DNA of 26,646 bases, taken from positions 1 to 26,646 of the IMG/VR virus record IMGVR_UViG_3300045933_000039; one strand, 5' to 3'. Each line of letters begins with the position of its first letter. Position 1 is the first letter of the stretch. The notes beneath the pieces are model-generated. The model saw nothing but the letters and a program-made list of their open reading frames with translations. It was not told the origin of the DNA and did no database searches. The translations under genes and the position numbers were made by a program. Below, piece after piece: positions 7,849-16,100 of the stretch. The DNA is from a virus.

Positions 7849-8577
7849 ATGGCCAACATGATCGGAGGCCGGATCGCCGGCAATCTCGTCTACTTCGACC
7901 GGTCCGCCCACGGCAAGCGCCTGGTCAAAGCCATCGGGCCGGATGTCTTCGAGTGGACCGACGACTTCGTGCGGTCCACCCTGACCGCGGCCGATGCGCC
8001 GCTCGGCGCGACCGTCACGCTCGTCGAGGGCGGCGGCGGGGAGACCACGGTCACCTATGCCGACGTCGCTGGCGGCGCGCTGCTCGTCACCACCGACGCG
8101 AACGAGAACGACGGTGCGAACATTCAATTCGCTGGCGAAGCCTTCAAGCTGACGGGGTTCTCCTACTGGTACTTCGGCTGCCGGGTGAAGGTCTCCGACG
8201 CCACGCAATCGGACCTCTTCATCGGGTTGTCTATCACGGCGACGGACATCCTCGCTGGCGTCACGGATTCGATCGGGTTCCGAAAGGTCGACGGGGCGAC
8301 GACCCTGAGCGTCGTGGTCGAGAAGGACTCGTCGGAGACCACGGCCACGGCCGCGGCCAGCATCGGCACCTCGTACAAGACGCTGGAGCTCGTGCACGAC
8401 GGCTCGACGCTCGAGGCGTTCGTCGATGACGTGTCGGTCGGCACGGTCGCGACCACGAACCTGCCGAACGACGAGGAACTGCGGCCGTCGATTCACTTCC
8501 TGACCGGCAGCGCGAACGCGCGGACCTGTTACGTCGATTGGATGCGCATCATCCAGATCGGAGGCCGGGCCTCGTAA
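7849..8577 (+). CDS. Virion protein with concanavalin A/LamG-like beta-sandwich
   Basis: A 242-aa protein. From about residue 35 (FEWTDDFV) to the end it shows the strand pattern of a concanavalin/LamG jelly roll. It has an early acidic strand, YWYFGCRVKVSDATQSDLFIGL in the middle, TLSVVVEKDS, then SYKTLELVHDGSTLEAFVDD, which is the hallmark hairpin of the fold, and a last strand CYVDWMRIIQIG. Such domains on phage heads usually act as surface decoration that may bind carbohydrates on cells or mucus. AGGAG lies 10 bases upstream of the ATG, after a stable hairpin. Placement between capsid and connector genes supports a head protein. The fold is assigned by pattern only. Confidence 0.72.
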   Translation: MANMIGGRIAGNLVYFDRSAHGKRLVKAIGPDVFEWTDDFVRSTLTAADAPLGATVTLVEGGGGETTVTYADVAGGALLVTTDANENDGANIQFAGEAFKLTGFSYWYFGCRVKVSDATQSDLFIGLSITATDILAGVTDSIGFRKVDGATTLSVVVEKDSSETTATAAASIGTSYKTLELVHDGSTLEAFVDDVSVGTVATTNLPNDEELRPSIHFLTGSANARTCYVDWMRIIQIGGRAS

Positions 8578-8599
8578 CCGGGGGGACCGGGGCGACGCG

Positions 8600-9226
8600 A
8601 TGGCGGGCTGGCTTGAGCTCGTGACGCCGGCGAGTGCTGAACCGCTGGGCCTGACGGATGCGCAGAACCAGGTTCGGCGCTTCGACGGCGACGAGGCGGA
8701 TATTCTGACGGGCCTCATCGGCGATGCCCGTGCCAGGGTGGAAGACGTCACGAATCGACAGGTGATGCAAGCGGCATGGAGACTGCACCTCGATCATCTG
8801 GCGTACGTGGATCAACACGGGTGCATCGGCATCGAGGTCCCGAAACCGCCGCTCGTGTCGGGGACGGTGGCCATCACCTACCTGGACACGGCGGGCGACT
8901 CGCAGACGCTGAGCAGCGCGGACTACGTGGTGACCATTCCGAGTGGGGCGACCGGAGGGCGGGCGTGGATCCGGCCAGCGGCGAACGTGACATGGCCATC
9001 GACGCTCCAGCAGGCAGGGGCGGTACGCGTGGCATTCACAGCGGGATACGCCGCGGCGGATACGTCGGCTGTGCCGCGGTCGCTGCGGCGGGCGATGCTG
9101 CTGCTCATCGGGCATTGGTTCCAGCACGCCGAAGCGGTGGTCATCGGGACGATTGCGGGGGATCTGCCGCTGGGCGTGCGCAGCCTGCTCGCGCCGTTCG
9201 TCTCGAGGGAAACACAGGCCGGGTGA
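8600..9226 (+). CDS. Head-tail connector protein, phiE125 gp8 / HK97 gp6-like
   Basis: A 208-aa adaptor expected to sit under the portal ring as the first connector layer. Features of the phiE125 gp8 family are visible. An N-terminal helical part contains GLTDAQNQVRRFDGDEADILTGLIGDARARVEDVTNRQVM (about residues 16-55), and a beta middle contains PPLVSGTVAITYLDTAGD. A C-terminal helix SLRRAMLLLIGHWFQHAEAV ends near the Leu/Gly-rich PLGVRSLLAPF. It starts 22 bases after the LamG-like gene behind a G-rich ribosome-binding region and is followed after 6 bases by the head closure gene. Confidence 0.87.
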   Translation: MAGWLELVTPASAEPLGLTDAQNQVRRFDGDEADILTGLIGDARARVEDVTNRQVMQAAWRLHLDHLAYVDQHGCIGIEVPKPPLVSGTVAITYLDTAGDSQTLSSADYVVTIPSGATGGRAWIRPAANVTWPSTLQQAGAVRVAFTAGYAAADTSAVPRSLRRAMLLLIGHWFQHAEAVVIGTIAGDLPLGVRSLLAPFVSRETQAG

Positions 9227-9232
9227 CGACCA

Positions 9233-9586
9233 ATGCGCGCGGGCGTCCTGATGCAGCGGATCAGCGTGATGCGGCCGAGCGCGCCGACCAACGTCAACGG
9301 CGTGCCGATGCCAGGGGATCCGGCGATCGTGCAGTCGAAGATCGCCGCCGAGGTGCGGACAGCCACGGGGCAGCGGCTCGAGCGGCTCTTCGCCTCGAGC
9401 GTGCAGGCGCAGGCCACGCACGTGGTGCGCATCTACGCGCCGCGCTCGTGGCGCCTCGAACACACCGACCGGCTGATCTGGCACGACGACGTGCTCGGCG
9501 ATCGCACGCTGCACATCGCCGGCCTGGTCGACCCGGATGGTCGGCACCGGGAGCTCGTGATCGCCGCTCTGGAGCAGCGCGCATGA
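9233..9586 (+). CDS. Head closure protein (SPP1 gp16-like head-tail adaptor)
   Basis: A 117-aa protein that should form the second connector ring closing the filled head. It opens with the family pattern GVLMQRISVMRPS and contains a central beta region (IAAEVRTATGQRLERLFASS). It then has THVVRIYAPRSWRLEHTDRLIWHDD and the end strand DRTLHIAGLVDPDGRHRELVIAALE, typical of this family where the last strand reports on the preceding adaptor. Length matches the usual 105-120 aa. Its stop overlaps the next start (ATGA at 9583), so the connector genes are translationally coupled. Confidence 0.87.
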   Translation: MRAGVLMQRISVMRPSAPTNVNGVPMPGDPAIVQSKIAAEVRTATGQRLERLFASSVQAQATHVVRIYAPRSWRLEHTDRLIWHDDVLGDRTLHIAGLVDPDGRHRELVIAALEQRA

Positions 9587-9999
9587 GCGCCGTGCTCGAG
9601 TGGGATCTGAAGGGCCTGGCGGCCGAACTGGCGCGGCTCACTCCCGAAGCACGGGCGCGCGTGAAGCCGGTGCTCGTCGATGGCGCCGAGCGGATCCGGT
9701 CGCGGTACCTGGCGTCGGTCTCGGGGGACGGCGTCGAGAGCGTAGGGCGGGGCACGAAGGTGGTCGTGCTGCCCGATCCGTCGGATCTCTCTGCGCGGGT
9801 CGCGAATCCGTCACCGCTGGGCCATCTGCACGAGTTCGGGACCGTCGACCGCTACACCGCGACGGGGGCCTATCGGGGCAGGATGCCGGCGCGGCCGCGG
9901 TTCGTGCCCATCGCCGAGGAGGAACGGGCGCGGACGGCGCAGGCCCTGGCAGGCGCCCTGGACGGGCTCCAGGGCGACCGGTACCTGCGGGCAGGGTGA
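9583..9999 (+). CDS. Neck / tail-completion protein, HK97 gp10 family
   Basis: A 138-aa protein starting at ATG 9583, overlapping the head closure stop. The N-terminal helix LKGLAAELARLTPEARARVKPVLVDGAERI and the motif GHLHEFGT (residues about 79-86), followed by RGRMPARPRFVPIAEEERAR, are characteristic of the HK97 gp10 family. The conserved HLxEFGT and MPARPF elements form the loop and final helix. Members take part in the head-tail interface and in attaching the tail. The protein ends 3 bases before the next ATG. The same frame is open far upstream (from 8776), but that part overlaps two well-supported genes and is not used. Confidence 0.88.
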   Translation: MSAVLEWDLKGLAAELARLTPEARARVKPVLVDGAERIRSRYLASVSGDGVESVGRGTKVVVLPDPSDLSARVANPSPLGHLHEFGTVDRYTATGAYRGRMPARPRFVPIAEEERARTAQALAGALDGLQGDRYLRAG

Positions 10000-10002
10000 G
10001 CC

Positions 10003-10467
10003 ATGCCGGTCACCCTGGTCGACAGCCTGACGCCCACGGGCGCGGTCGTGGCGTATCTGGCGGCCGACGTGATGCTCGCGGCGCTGGCGACCGGCGGGGT
10101 GTGGGAGGAACCGGCGCCGCAGGAGGCCACGCCGGTGGTCGTGGGGCAGGCGCCGCCGGTCTTCGTGACGGTGCGGCTCCAGGCCGACACGATGGGGCGC
10201 TGCGGGGGCGGTGGACGCTGGCACGGCGCGCTCTACGCGGTGCAGGCGGTCGGGGTGGCCGAGCGGATCGAGGCGGTCGAGGCGGCGGCGGTGCGGCTCG
10301 ATGCGCTGCTGATGCGGTCCAGGGACGAAGGGCGGGTGCTCATCGGCTGGCATGTCATGGGCCTCGGGCTCGAGCAGCCGATCGAATATCCCGACGTCGA
10401 GACCGAGACCGGGCTGCGGTGGTTGCACCGAGGCGGGCTGTACCGGCTGTTGGCCGAGGCGGCATGA
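10003..10467 (+). CDS. Probable tail terminator / tail completion protein
   Basis: A 154-aa protein located exactly where siphophages encode the tail terminator, between the gp10-type neck protein and the tail tube. The sequence alternates helix and strand: an N-terminal helix with a Val/Ala-rich segment (GAVVAYLAADVMLAALA), a strand PVFVTVRLQ, and ALYAVQAVGVAERIEAVEAAAVRLDALL. The C-terminus is LRWLHRGGLYRLL, resembling the DUF3168/gpU-like plan of input strand, helix and strand. An AGGGTGA precedes the ATG by a short distance. The name rests on gene order and general architecture more than on diagnostic residues. Confidence 0.55.
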   Translation: MPVTLVDSLTPTGAVVAYLAADVMLAALATGGVWEEPAPQEATPVVVGQAPPVFVTVRLQADTMGRCGGGGRWHGALYAVQAVGVAERIEAVEAAAVRLDALLMRSRDEGRVLIGWHVMGLGLEQPIEYPDVETETGLRWLHRGGLYRLLAEAA

Positions 10468-10736
10468 GTCGAGGCTTCGCGCCGGCGCGCCTGCGGGTCT
10501 ATCAGACGCTCTACAGGGCGCGCCGCATGGTCATGAGCGAGCTCGAGTGGGCGCTGCAGCAGGACCTCGACCCGCAGGAACGGCGGCTGTTTCAGGGATT
10601 GCATGCCGCGGCCGCTGAGGAAGTGCAGGACTTGCGCGCCTACCTCGATGCGGAAGGCGCGCTGCACACGATGGCGGCGCGGTCAGGACACGGGCCACGG
10701 CCGGCGGCCAGGGCTCAGGAAGTCGTAACCGACTGA
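10464..10736 (+). CDS. Small helical phage protein of unknown function
   Basis: A 90-aa protein starting at ATG 10464, which overlaps the previous stop (ATGA). It is rich in Arg, Ala and Glu and almost entirely helical by composition (RVYQTLYRARRMVMSELEWALQ, then ERRLFQGLHAAAAEEVQDLRAYLDAEGALH). The basic N-terminus and acidic middle suggest a small oligomeric or nucleic-acid-near protein. I do not recognise a family. The tight coupling within the neck/tail block suggests a role in tail assembly. A 5-bp inverted repeat (AGTCG at 10721-10725, CGACT at 10730-10734) overlaps its end. Confidence 0.65.
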   Translation: MSRGFAPARLRVYQTLYRARRMVMSELEWALQQDLDPQERRLFQGLHAAAAEEVQDLRAYLDAEGALHTMAARSGHGPRPAARAQEVVTD

Positions 10737-10755
10737 ACGTCAGGAGCAGGGAGAC

Positions 10756-11259
10756 ATGGCTGTCACCACGACGATCAAGGCGCTCATCCGCGCGATCGAA
10801 ACCGGCACCGGCGACCTCGCGACGCCGTCGGCGACCCACGAGCTCGCGCTGAGCGACTCGCTGGCGAGCGGCACGAGCAACGGCCAGGCGGACAAAGTCT
10901 GGTCCGACGCGCGCACGCTCACGGCGTCGGCGTCCGAGGCGCTCGACCTCACGGCCCTCAGCGGTGGCGCCCTCGGGGCGACGGTGGCCTTCGCCGAAGT
11001 GGTCGCGATTCTCATCCGCGCGCGCGACACGAACACGAACAGCGTCGAAGTCACGCGAACCGCCACCACCGGCGCGCCGCTGTTCATGGCCGACGGCGAT
11101 GGCATTTCGCTGGGGCCTGGCCAGTGGTTTATGTGGGCGGACGGGTTCGGCGGCGGCAAGAGCGTCACCGACACGACCGACGACACGATCACCGTCACGA
11201 ACAGCGCGGGCGGCACGTCGGTGGTGTACGACATCGTCATCGTCGGCCGCAGCGCGTAA
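10756..11259 (+). CDS. Conserved phage virion protein of unknown role (tail-region beta protein)
   Basis: A 167-aa, Thr/Ala/Gly-rich beta protein. I recognise the general pattern ALDLTALSGGALGATVAFAEV, followed by IRARDTNTNSVEVTRTA, a Gly-rich loop, GPGQWFMWADGFG, then DTITVTNSAGGTSVVYDIVIVGRSA. It recurs in structural regions of many tailed phages and prophages of high-GC hosts. To my knowledge its role is not established; it is usually annotated as hypothetical or virion protein. A GGGAG lies before the ATG. Downstream, after the stop, comes the intergenic hairpin and leader that precede the tail tube gene. Confidence 0.72.
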   Translation: MAVTTTIKALIRAIETGTGDLATPSATHELALSDSLASGTSNGQADKVWSDARTLTASASEALDLTALSGGALGATVAFAEVVAILIRARDTNTNSVEVTRTATTGAPLFMADGDGISLGPGQWFMWADGFGGGKSVTDTTDDTITVTNSAGGTSVVYDIVIVGRSA

Positions 11260-11269
11260 CGCTTCCGGC

Positions 11270-11287
11270 GCGCCCCGACAGGGGCGC
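11270..11287 (+). terminator. 7-bp GC hairpin with GACA loop after the virion protein gene
   Basis: GCGCCCC (11270-11276) and GGGGCGC (11281-11287) form a perfect stem closed by a GACA tetraloop, 10 bases after the stop codon at 11259. Only a short T-run (TTT at 11294-11296) follows, seven bases later, so termination would be weak or partial. It could separate expression of the neck genes from the tail tube gene. Confidence 0.4.
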
Positions 11288-11316
11288 CAGCCGTTTCACA
11301 GGTTGAGCCATGATCT

Positions 11317-11364
11317 CCAGGCCCGCACACGTGCCGCCCTGGTCAGTCGGGAGTCAGACCAGTG
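11317..11364 (+). promoter_or_regulatory. Structured leader, copy C: tail tube gene
   Basis: Hairpin 1 has outer stem CCAGG (11317-11321) with CCTGG (11338-11342), an internal loop CCC opposite CGC, and inner stem GCAC (11325-11328) with GTGC (11331-11334, the apical pair probably open). Hairpin 2 has CTGGTC (11339-11344) with GACCAG (11357-11362), presenting the GGGAG ribosome binding site (11349-11353) in its loop. Its 3' arm reaches the GTG start at 11362. The two hairpins share 11339-11342 and cannot form together. The plan is the same as at 18791 and 23108, but the stems carry compensatory changes. Confidence 0.65.
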
Positions 11365-11763
11365 GCCAGACATGCCGGCGACGATCTCGCCCTCCTGTCG
11401 TCTTCCGCCGAGGGCGGCCCGTACACGTCGATCGGCTGCTTCACGCAGCTGGCGGCGAACAAGACGCGGGACCGCTTCGAGGTGACGTGCGGCGGCGACG
11501 GCAACAAGACGTATGTCCTCGGGAAGCCGGATTTCACGGTCACCGGGACCATGATCTTCGACGACGAGAACACGGCGATCTGGGACGCCGCCGACTCGGA
11601 CACGCCGCTGTTCTACCGGCTGCACCCGGATTTCGCCGACCTGCCGGACTTCTACTGGCAGGGGGAGTTCTACATCGACGCGTCGATCGACATCCCGGTC
11701 GCGGGCGCCATCACGCAAGGCGTGAACCTCGCGGCGGCCGGCACGATCACGCTCAACACGTAG
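11362..11763 (+). CDS. Major tail tube protein
   Basis: This 133-aa protein should stack in rings around the tape measure to make the tail tube. The start is GTG at 11362, with GGGAG 8 bases upstream in a structured leader. The sequence has the pattern of one siphophage tube family: an N-terminal SSAEGGPYTSIGCFT arm, then RDRFEVTCGGDGNKTYVLGKPDFTVTGTMIFDDENTAIWDAADSD. A strand DFYWQGEFYIDASIDIPVAGAI and a closing GVNLAAAGTITL follow. The T/G-rich strand before FDDE and the ending that alternates small residues are typical. Position upstream of the chaperone and tape measure genes agrees. Confidence 0.85.
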   Translation: MARHAGDDLALLSSSAEGGPYTSIGCFTQLAANKTRDRFEVTCGGDGNKTYVLGKPDFTVTGTMIFDDENTAIWDAADSDTPLFYRLHPDFADLPDFYWQGEFYIDASIDIPVAGAITQGVNLAAAGTITLNT

Positions 11764-11794
11764 CCACGGATCAAGTCGTGGCCGGAGGTGGCCG

Positions 11795-12151
11795 ATGAGC
11801 CGCGCGGCCGCCCACGACATCATCTTCAGCGGGCGAGACGGTCAGATCCGCTACCACTCGCATACGGTCGCGCTGCTCACGAAATGGCGGCGCGACCGCG
11901 CCAACCTGGATAAGCGCGTCGGCACCACCGTGGCGCGCCTCACCTTCACCCCCGGCACCATCAATCAATTCTGGGCCAATTTCGGCCAGCCGACGCATGT
12001 CGCCTTGCCCGTGCGACGCAAGAGCAGCGGGACGAATGGGCCGCAGGGGCCGTCACGCCTGCGCGTCTACGAGTTGATCGAGTTCAACCTGGCGGCCGGC
12101 CGTGCGACGTTCCGCACGCCACCGTGCCGCATCGAGGAGCCAATCCGATGA
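11795..12151 (+). CDS. Small tail-region protein of unknown function
   Basis: A 118-aa basic protein between the tail tube and the tail chaperone genes. A GGAGG at 11784-11788 lies 6 bases before the ATG. The middle part (RVGTTVARLTFTPGTINQFWANFGQPTHVALPVRRK) and the end (LRVYELIEFNLAAGRATFRTPPCRIEEPI) look like beta strands with a central helix. I do not recognise a family; a minor tail or tube-associated role is inferred from position. Its stop overlaps the next start (ATGA at 12148), which fixes the start of the chaperone gene. Confidence 0.68.
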   Translation: MSRAAAHDIIFSGRDGQIRYHSHTVALLTKWRRDRANLDKRVGTTVARLTFTPGTINQFWANFGQPTHVALPVRRKSSGTNGPQGPSRLRVYELIEFNLAAGRATFRTPPCRIEEPIR

Positions 12152-13005
12152 CGACGATCGAACAGGCGGACCAGGCCACGGCCTCGCCCGCTGCGCCGCT
12201 GGAGTCCTGGTTTCTGGGGCCGCACGAGCTCGTGCGCCTCGAGGTGGGCGGGCATGGTCTGACCATCTGCCGCGAATTGTCGGCGGTCTCAGAGCACACG
12301 CTCTGGGCGGGCTTCACCGCGGAGAGCGGGCGCGCGGTGCACGACCTCTGGGAAGAGTTCAGCGTGAAGAAGGCGGCTGCCTATCTGGACAGCTGGTCAC
12401 TAGACGTGCCACTGCCACTGGAGTTCGAGGCGAAGGTGGCGATCCTGCGGCAGATGCGGCGCTCGCGATTCGAGCGGCTCTACGAGGCGATCGTCACGCA
12501 CGAGCAGGGGCTGGTGCGGCGGCTGTGGCGGGACCGTTGGTACTCCGCGGCCGAGTGGACCGTCTACCGGGATGGGAATCCCTCCCTCACGCTGCCGGCC
12601 TTCGACGGTTTGCCCGTGCACCTCGAGCCCACCGTCGATGTGAGCGTCGACGACTGGTTCCTGTCGGACGCGCGCCGAGTGCGGCTGATCCTGCCAGGCG
12701 GCCATTGGATCGCGATCCGGCCGGAGCTGACGCAAGGCGAGCACATGGCCATGGTGCTGAGCGCACCGGATCCGAAGGCCGCGACGCCAGCCGATCCGGC
12801 GACGGCCTGGCCTGGCGTGCGCAAGCTCGACGCCTACATCACCGACTGGTCGATGGTCTATCCGAGCGGGAAGCCGGTGCCCATCGGCCGCGACAGCCTG
12901 GCGCAGCTCGACGCCTCGAAGTTCAAAGTGCTGTACGCGACGGTGACCGCGTACGAAACGCAACTGACGCGGGAGCGTGAGGCCCGCCCTATTGGAGCGC
13001 AGTAG
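12148..13005 (+). CDS. Tail assembly chaperone with internal domain duplication (gpG-like)
   Basis: A 285-aa protein directly upstream of the tape measure gene, where lambda-type phages encode the chaperones gpG/gpGT that coat the tape measure until the tube polymerises. The start ATG 12148 overlaps the preceding stop, with GAGGAG about 8 bases upstream. The protein consists of two similar halves. Residues 20-44 (WFLGPHELVRLEVGGHGL, then CREL) match 169-194 (WFLSDARRVRLILPGGHW, then RPEL). Residues 78-119 (AYLDSWSL to RFERLYEAIVTHE) match 229-270 (AYITDWSM to KFKVLYATVTAYE). A usual chaperone has one such domain. The C-terminus overlaps a -1 frame extension. Confidence 0.75.
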   Translation: MTTIEQADQATASPAAPLESWFLGPHELVRLEVGGHGLTICRELSAVSEHTLWAGFTAESGRAVHDLWEEFSVKKAAAYLDSWSLDVPLPLEFEAKVAILRQMRRSRFERLYEAIVTHEQGLVRRLWRDRWYSAAEWTVYRDGNPSLTLPAFDGLPVHLEPTVDVSVDDWFLSDARRVRLILPGGHWIAIRPELTQGEHMAMVLSAPDPKAATPADPATAWPGVRKLDAYITDWSMVYPSGKPVPIGRDSLAQLDASKFKVLYATVTAYETQLTREREARPIGAQ

Positions 13006-13022
13006 TCGACCAGACGCTGCGC
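12987..13022 (+). promoter_or_regulatory. Candidate -1 ribosomal frameshift site with downstream hairpin
   Basis: The zero-frame codons CGC CCT ATT contain CCCT at 12987-12990, allowing a P-site proline tRNA to slip from CCT to CCC. Six bases after CCT begins a perfect 6-bp stem GCGCAG (12997-13002) with CTGCGC (13017-13022), enclosing the zero-frame stop at 13003. A canonical X XXY YYZ heptamer is absent, so the site is a proposal. Confidence 0.4.
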
Positions 13023-13175
13023 ATCTGTCAACGCATGAACGGGTGGACGCCTGCCGACGTGATGCGATTGCCCCGCGGCGTGCACGCGCGCCTCGTGGCG
13101 CTGCTCCTGCAGGATCAGGAACGTGACAAGGCCCCGAGCGGGTTCTCAATGACCGAGGGGTACCGCGACCGCTGA
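12990..13175 (+). CDS. Tail chaperone C-terminal extension in the -1 frame (gpT-like)
   Basis: The -1 frame relative to the chaperone gene is open from 12981 to the stop at 13173-13175. It encodes a plausible protein tail: YWSAVVDQTLRICQRMNGW, then TPADVMRLPRGVHARLVALLLQDQERDK and a short end. The WTPADVxxLP pattern followed by an amphipathic helix resembles the second (T-like) chaperone part in many siphophages. If slippage occurs at CCT 12988, the fusion would be 342 aa. Read as an independent gene it could start at ATG 13035 (46 aa), but no ribosome binding site precedes that ATG and the coding look extends upstream of it. The tape measure ATG follows 13 bases after the stop. Confidence 0.55.
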   Translation, partial: YWSAVVDQTLRICQRMNGWTPADVMRLPRGVHARLVALLLQDQERDKAPSGFSMTEGYRDR

Positions 13176-13188
13176 CCGCTCTCCGACC

Positions 13189-16100
13189 ATGGCCGCCCTC
13201 ACCGCCACGCTGCGCGCCGACATCACGCAATTCGAGCGCGCGCTGACTCAAGCCGAGACGAAAGTCACCGGCCTGCAGCGGTCGACCGCCCAGACGAATC
13301 GCGAGCTCGCGAAGTTCGGCAACGAGTTCGGCGGGGCCACCCTCATCCGTCAAGCCAACCTGATGGCCAAGGCGGTAGAGGACATCGGCGGCGTCACGAA
13401 GCTGACCGCGACCGAGCAGAAACGCCTCGCGGCGTCGGTCGACGAGGCGCTCACGAAGTACCGCGCGCTCGGACAGGAGGTGCCTCCGTCGCTCGTGAAA
13501 ATCTCGAGCGAGCTGACGCGCATCGACAAGGCGAATGAGGAGGCTGCGCGCTCTGCGGCGCACCTGGCCGAACAACAGAAGCGGATGCTCGCCGAGCAGA
13601 AATTCGGATTCGAGCAGGCCGGCGGGGCGGCGTCCACCCTGCGAAACGTCCTCGGTTCTGTCGCTGGGAGTATCGCTGGGGCGTTCACGGTCGGTGCGAT
13701 CGTCAACTTCTCGAAGCAAGTCGTCGCGCTGGGGGGGGAGATCACCGACCTGTCGCAGCGCACGGGCCTCTCCATCGAGGCGGTGCAGGAGTTCAAATAC
13801 GCGGCCGACCAGACGGGCTCCTCGATCGAGACCTTCGCCGGCGCGGTCACGAAACTGAGTGACAAGATCGCCTCCGGCGACAAGGGCGCGGCGAAGGCGG
13901 TCAAGGATCTCGGACTGTCGCTCGCGGCACTGCGCGCCAGCAGCCCAGAAGAGGCATTCACGCAGATCGCCGATGCCATCGGGCAGATTCCCGATCCGAT
14001 GGAGCAGACCCGGCTCGCGCTCGACCTCTTCGGGAAGAGCGGCGCAGAAGTCCTGCCCGCCATCAAAGCCGGATTCTCCGACCTGCGCGAAGAGGCCCGG
14101 CTGACCGGACAGGTCATCTCGAAGGAAGACGTCGCCGCGCTCGACGAGTTCGGCGACCGCTTCGATCGCCTCATGCACCAACTGAAGGTGAGCGCAGCGA
14201 CGGCAGGCGTCGCGATCGGGGACGCGCTCACCTCTGGCTGGCAGCGGTTCCTCCACGCCGTCGACGAGGGGCTGCGCCGCGGGCCGGCCGGCTTCGGGCA
14301 GGGCTTCATGGCGGCGGCCATGGGGCAGCGTGCCGCGGAGAACGCGTCGCAGACCGAGATCGAAAAGGGCCTGGCGCGTCTGGCGCGGATGGATGCGGCG
14401 ATGGGCATCAGGCCGAAGCCGGAATCGTCGGCCGCGGTCGGACCAGACGAAGACGAGCTCAAGCGTCGTGCCGAGGCGGCGAAGAAATACGCCGAGCAGA
14501 TCCGGCTCGCCGTCGAGAAGGCGAACGGGACCGACGTCCAGCGGCAGATCAAGCTCGTTCGCGATGCCTACGATGCGTTGAGCGCCGCAGAACGGCAGAA
14601 CACGACCATCGTGCGGGCGCTGCTCGAGCCGTACGAGCAGCTGCGCCAGCAGGCCCGCGTCCTGCCCATCGAGCTGGAGCGCGCCCGCTCGGCCTTCCAA
14701 AAACCCATCGCGAGCCGTGAGCTCTTCGCTGGTCTCGAGGTCGGCGCCGACGGCGTGGCACGCAGCATCCACAAGATTGCTGGCGCGATGCCAGACCTGC
14801 AGCGTGAGACCGTGCAGGCGCGGAACCTCCTCAACGGGCTGACCGAGGAAGGGCTCATCCCAGCGTCGCGGTCGTTCGCCGGCCTGGCCACGAGCATCGA
14901 CGCCGCCAAGCTGAAGGGGACGGCCGTCACGGGCGTGCTCGTCGAGGCGAAGACGGAAACATTCGACTTGCGCGATGGCCTCGAGGACCTCTCGCGTGCG
15001 TTCGCCGACCTGGCGCAGATCAGCCCGACGGCGCTGGATGGCGCACTGCAAGACTTCGCCGAGTTCGTGGCGCTGGCGAACGTCGCCGCCGCGGCCGGCG
15101 CGCAGCTCAGCGCGGCGCTGAAACAGATAGGCAAGGGTGGCGCGGCGAACGTCGCGGGTGGCCTCATCGGCGGTCTGTCGGGGGCTGTGGGCGCCGTCGG
15201 AGCGCTGGGTGCTGCCACGAACGTGGCTGGCCGCGGGAACCGGGCGGCACGCGGGGCGGTCTCTGGCGGCGCGTTCGGGTTCCAGGTTGGCGGGCCCTTC
15301 GGCGCGCTCGCCGGTGCCGGCATCGGGGCCTTGGTCGGCGCGCTGCGGAATCCCGCATTCGAGGACGTCGGCCGACGGGTGCGCGGCGACTTCGGCGTCG
15401 ACATCCCCGAATCGCTCGCGCGCGCCATCGCCGACCAGGCGAAGGGGTTCAAAGGCGACCGCGCGACAGCGGAGATCGCGAACTTCGCCGGCATTCTCGG
15501 CGCAGCCGGTGGGCCGACGTCCGAGAACCTCGAGCGCTTCAGCAGCAAGCTGCGCGACGTCTTTTCCTTCCTCGAGCGCGGGCAGTTGACGGTCGCGCAG
15601 ACCCGCGACGTCATCGACCAGTCATTCGGCGCCATGGCCGCGGCGGCGCTCGAGGATGGCGGGCTGCTCACCGAGAAGTTGCGCGAGATGATCGCGCTCG
15701 ACGAGCGCTTCGGCACGCAGTCGGCGGCCATCGCCGACGTCGTGCGCGCGTCGCTCACCTCGGGCCTCGGCCACATCACGACATTCCTCGACCACGCGAA
15801 GGTCAGCTCTGAGAGCAGCGCTGCGGCCATCGCCGCGGCCATCGCGGCCAGCTTCGAGAAGCTCGGAGGGGACTCGGAAGCCATCGCCGCGGCCGAATCC
15901 GCCGTAGCGGCCCTGCAGGCGCAGCTCGAGGCGGCTGGTTACAGCGGCGGCGCCGCCTTCGACGCGCTCCGCGAGCGCATCGCGTTCGCGAAGGACGAGC
16001 TCGCCGGGCCAGCCATCACCGCCATTCAGGCGCTCGGCGGCGCACTCACCGACCTGTATAACGGCGGCGTGCTCACCGGCGAGCAGTTCGCCGCCATCGC

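Noticed and set aside
10721-10734. 5-bp inverted repeat as a terminator
   Set aside because: The stem is short (AGTCG/CGACT), overlaps the stop region of a gene and has no T-run; chance occurrence is likely in this composition.
12979-13005. Canonical X XXY YYZ slippery heptamer
   Set aside because: All zero-frame codon pairs in the overlap were inspected. None allows re-pairing of both tRNAs after a -1 slip; only CCT to CCC in the P site is possible.
12400-15051. Very long open frame on the minus strand (883 codons)
   Set aside because: It lies antisense to the chaperone and tape measure genes. Such frames are expected opposite high-GC coding DNA with strong third-position bias, and its protein is Arg/Asp/Leu-biased without a recognisable domain. 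The + strand genes have ribosome binding sites and family motifs.
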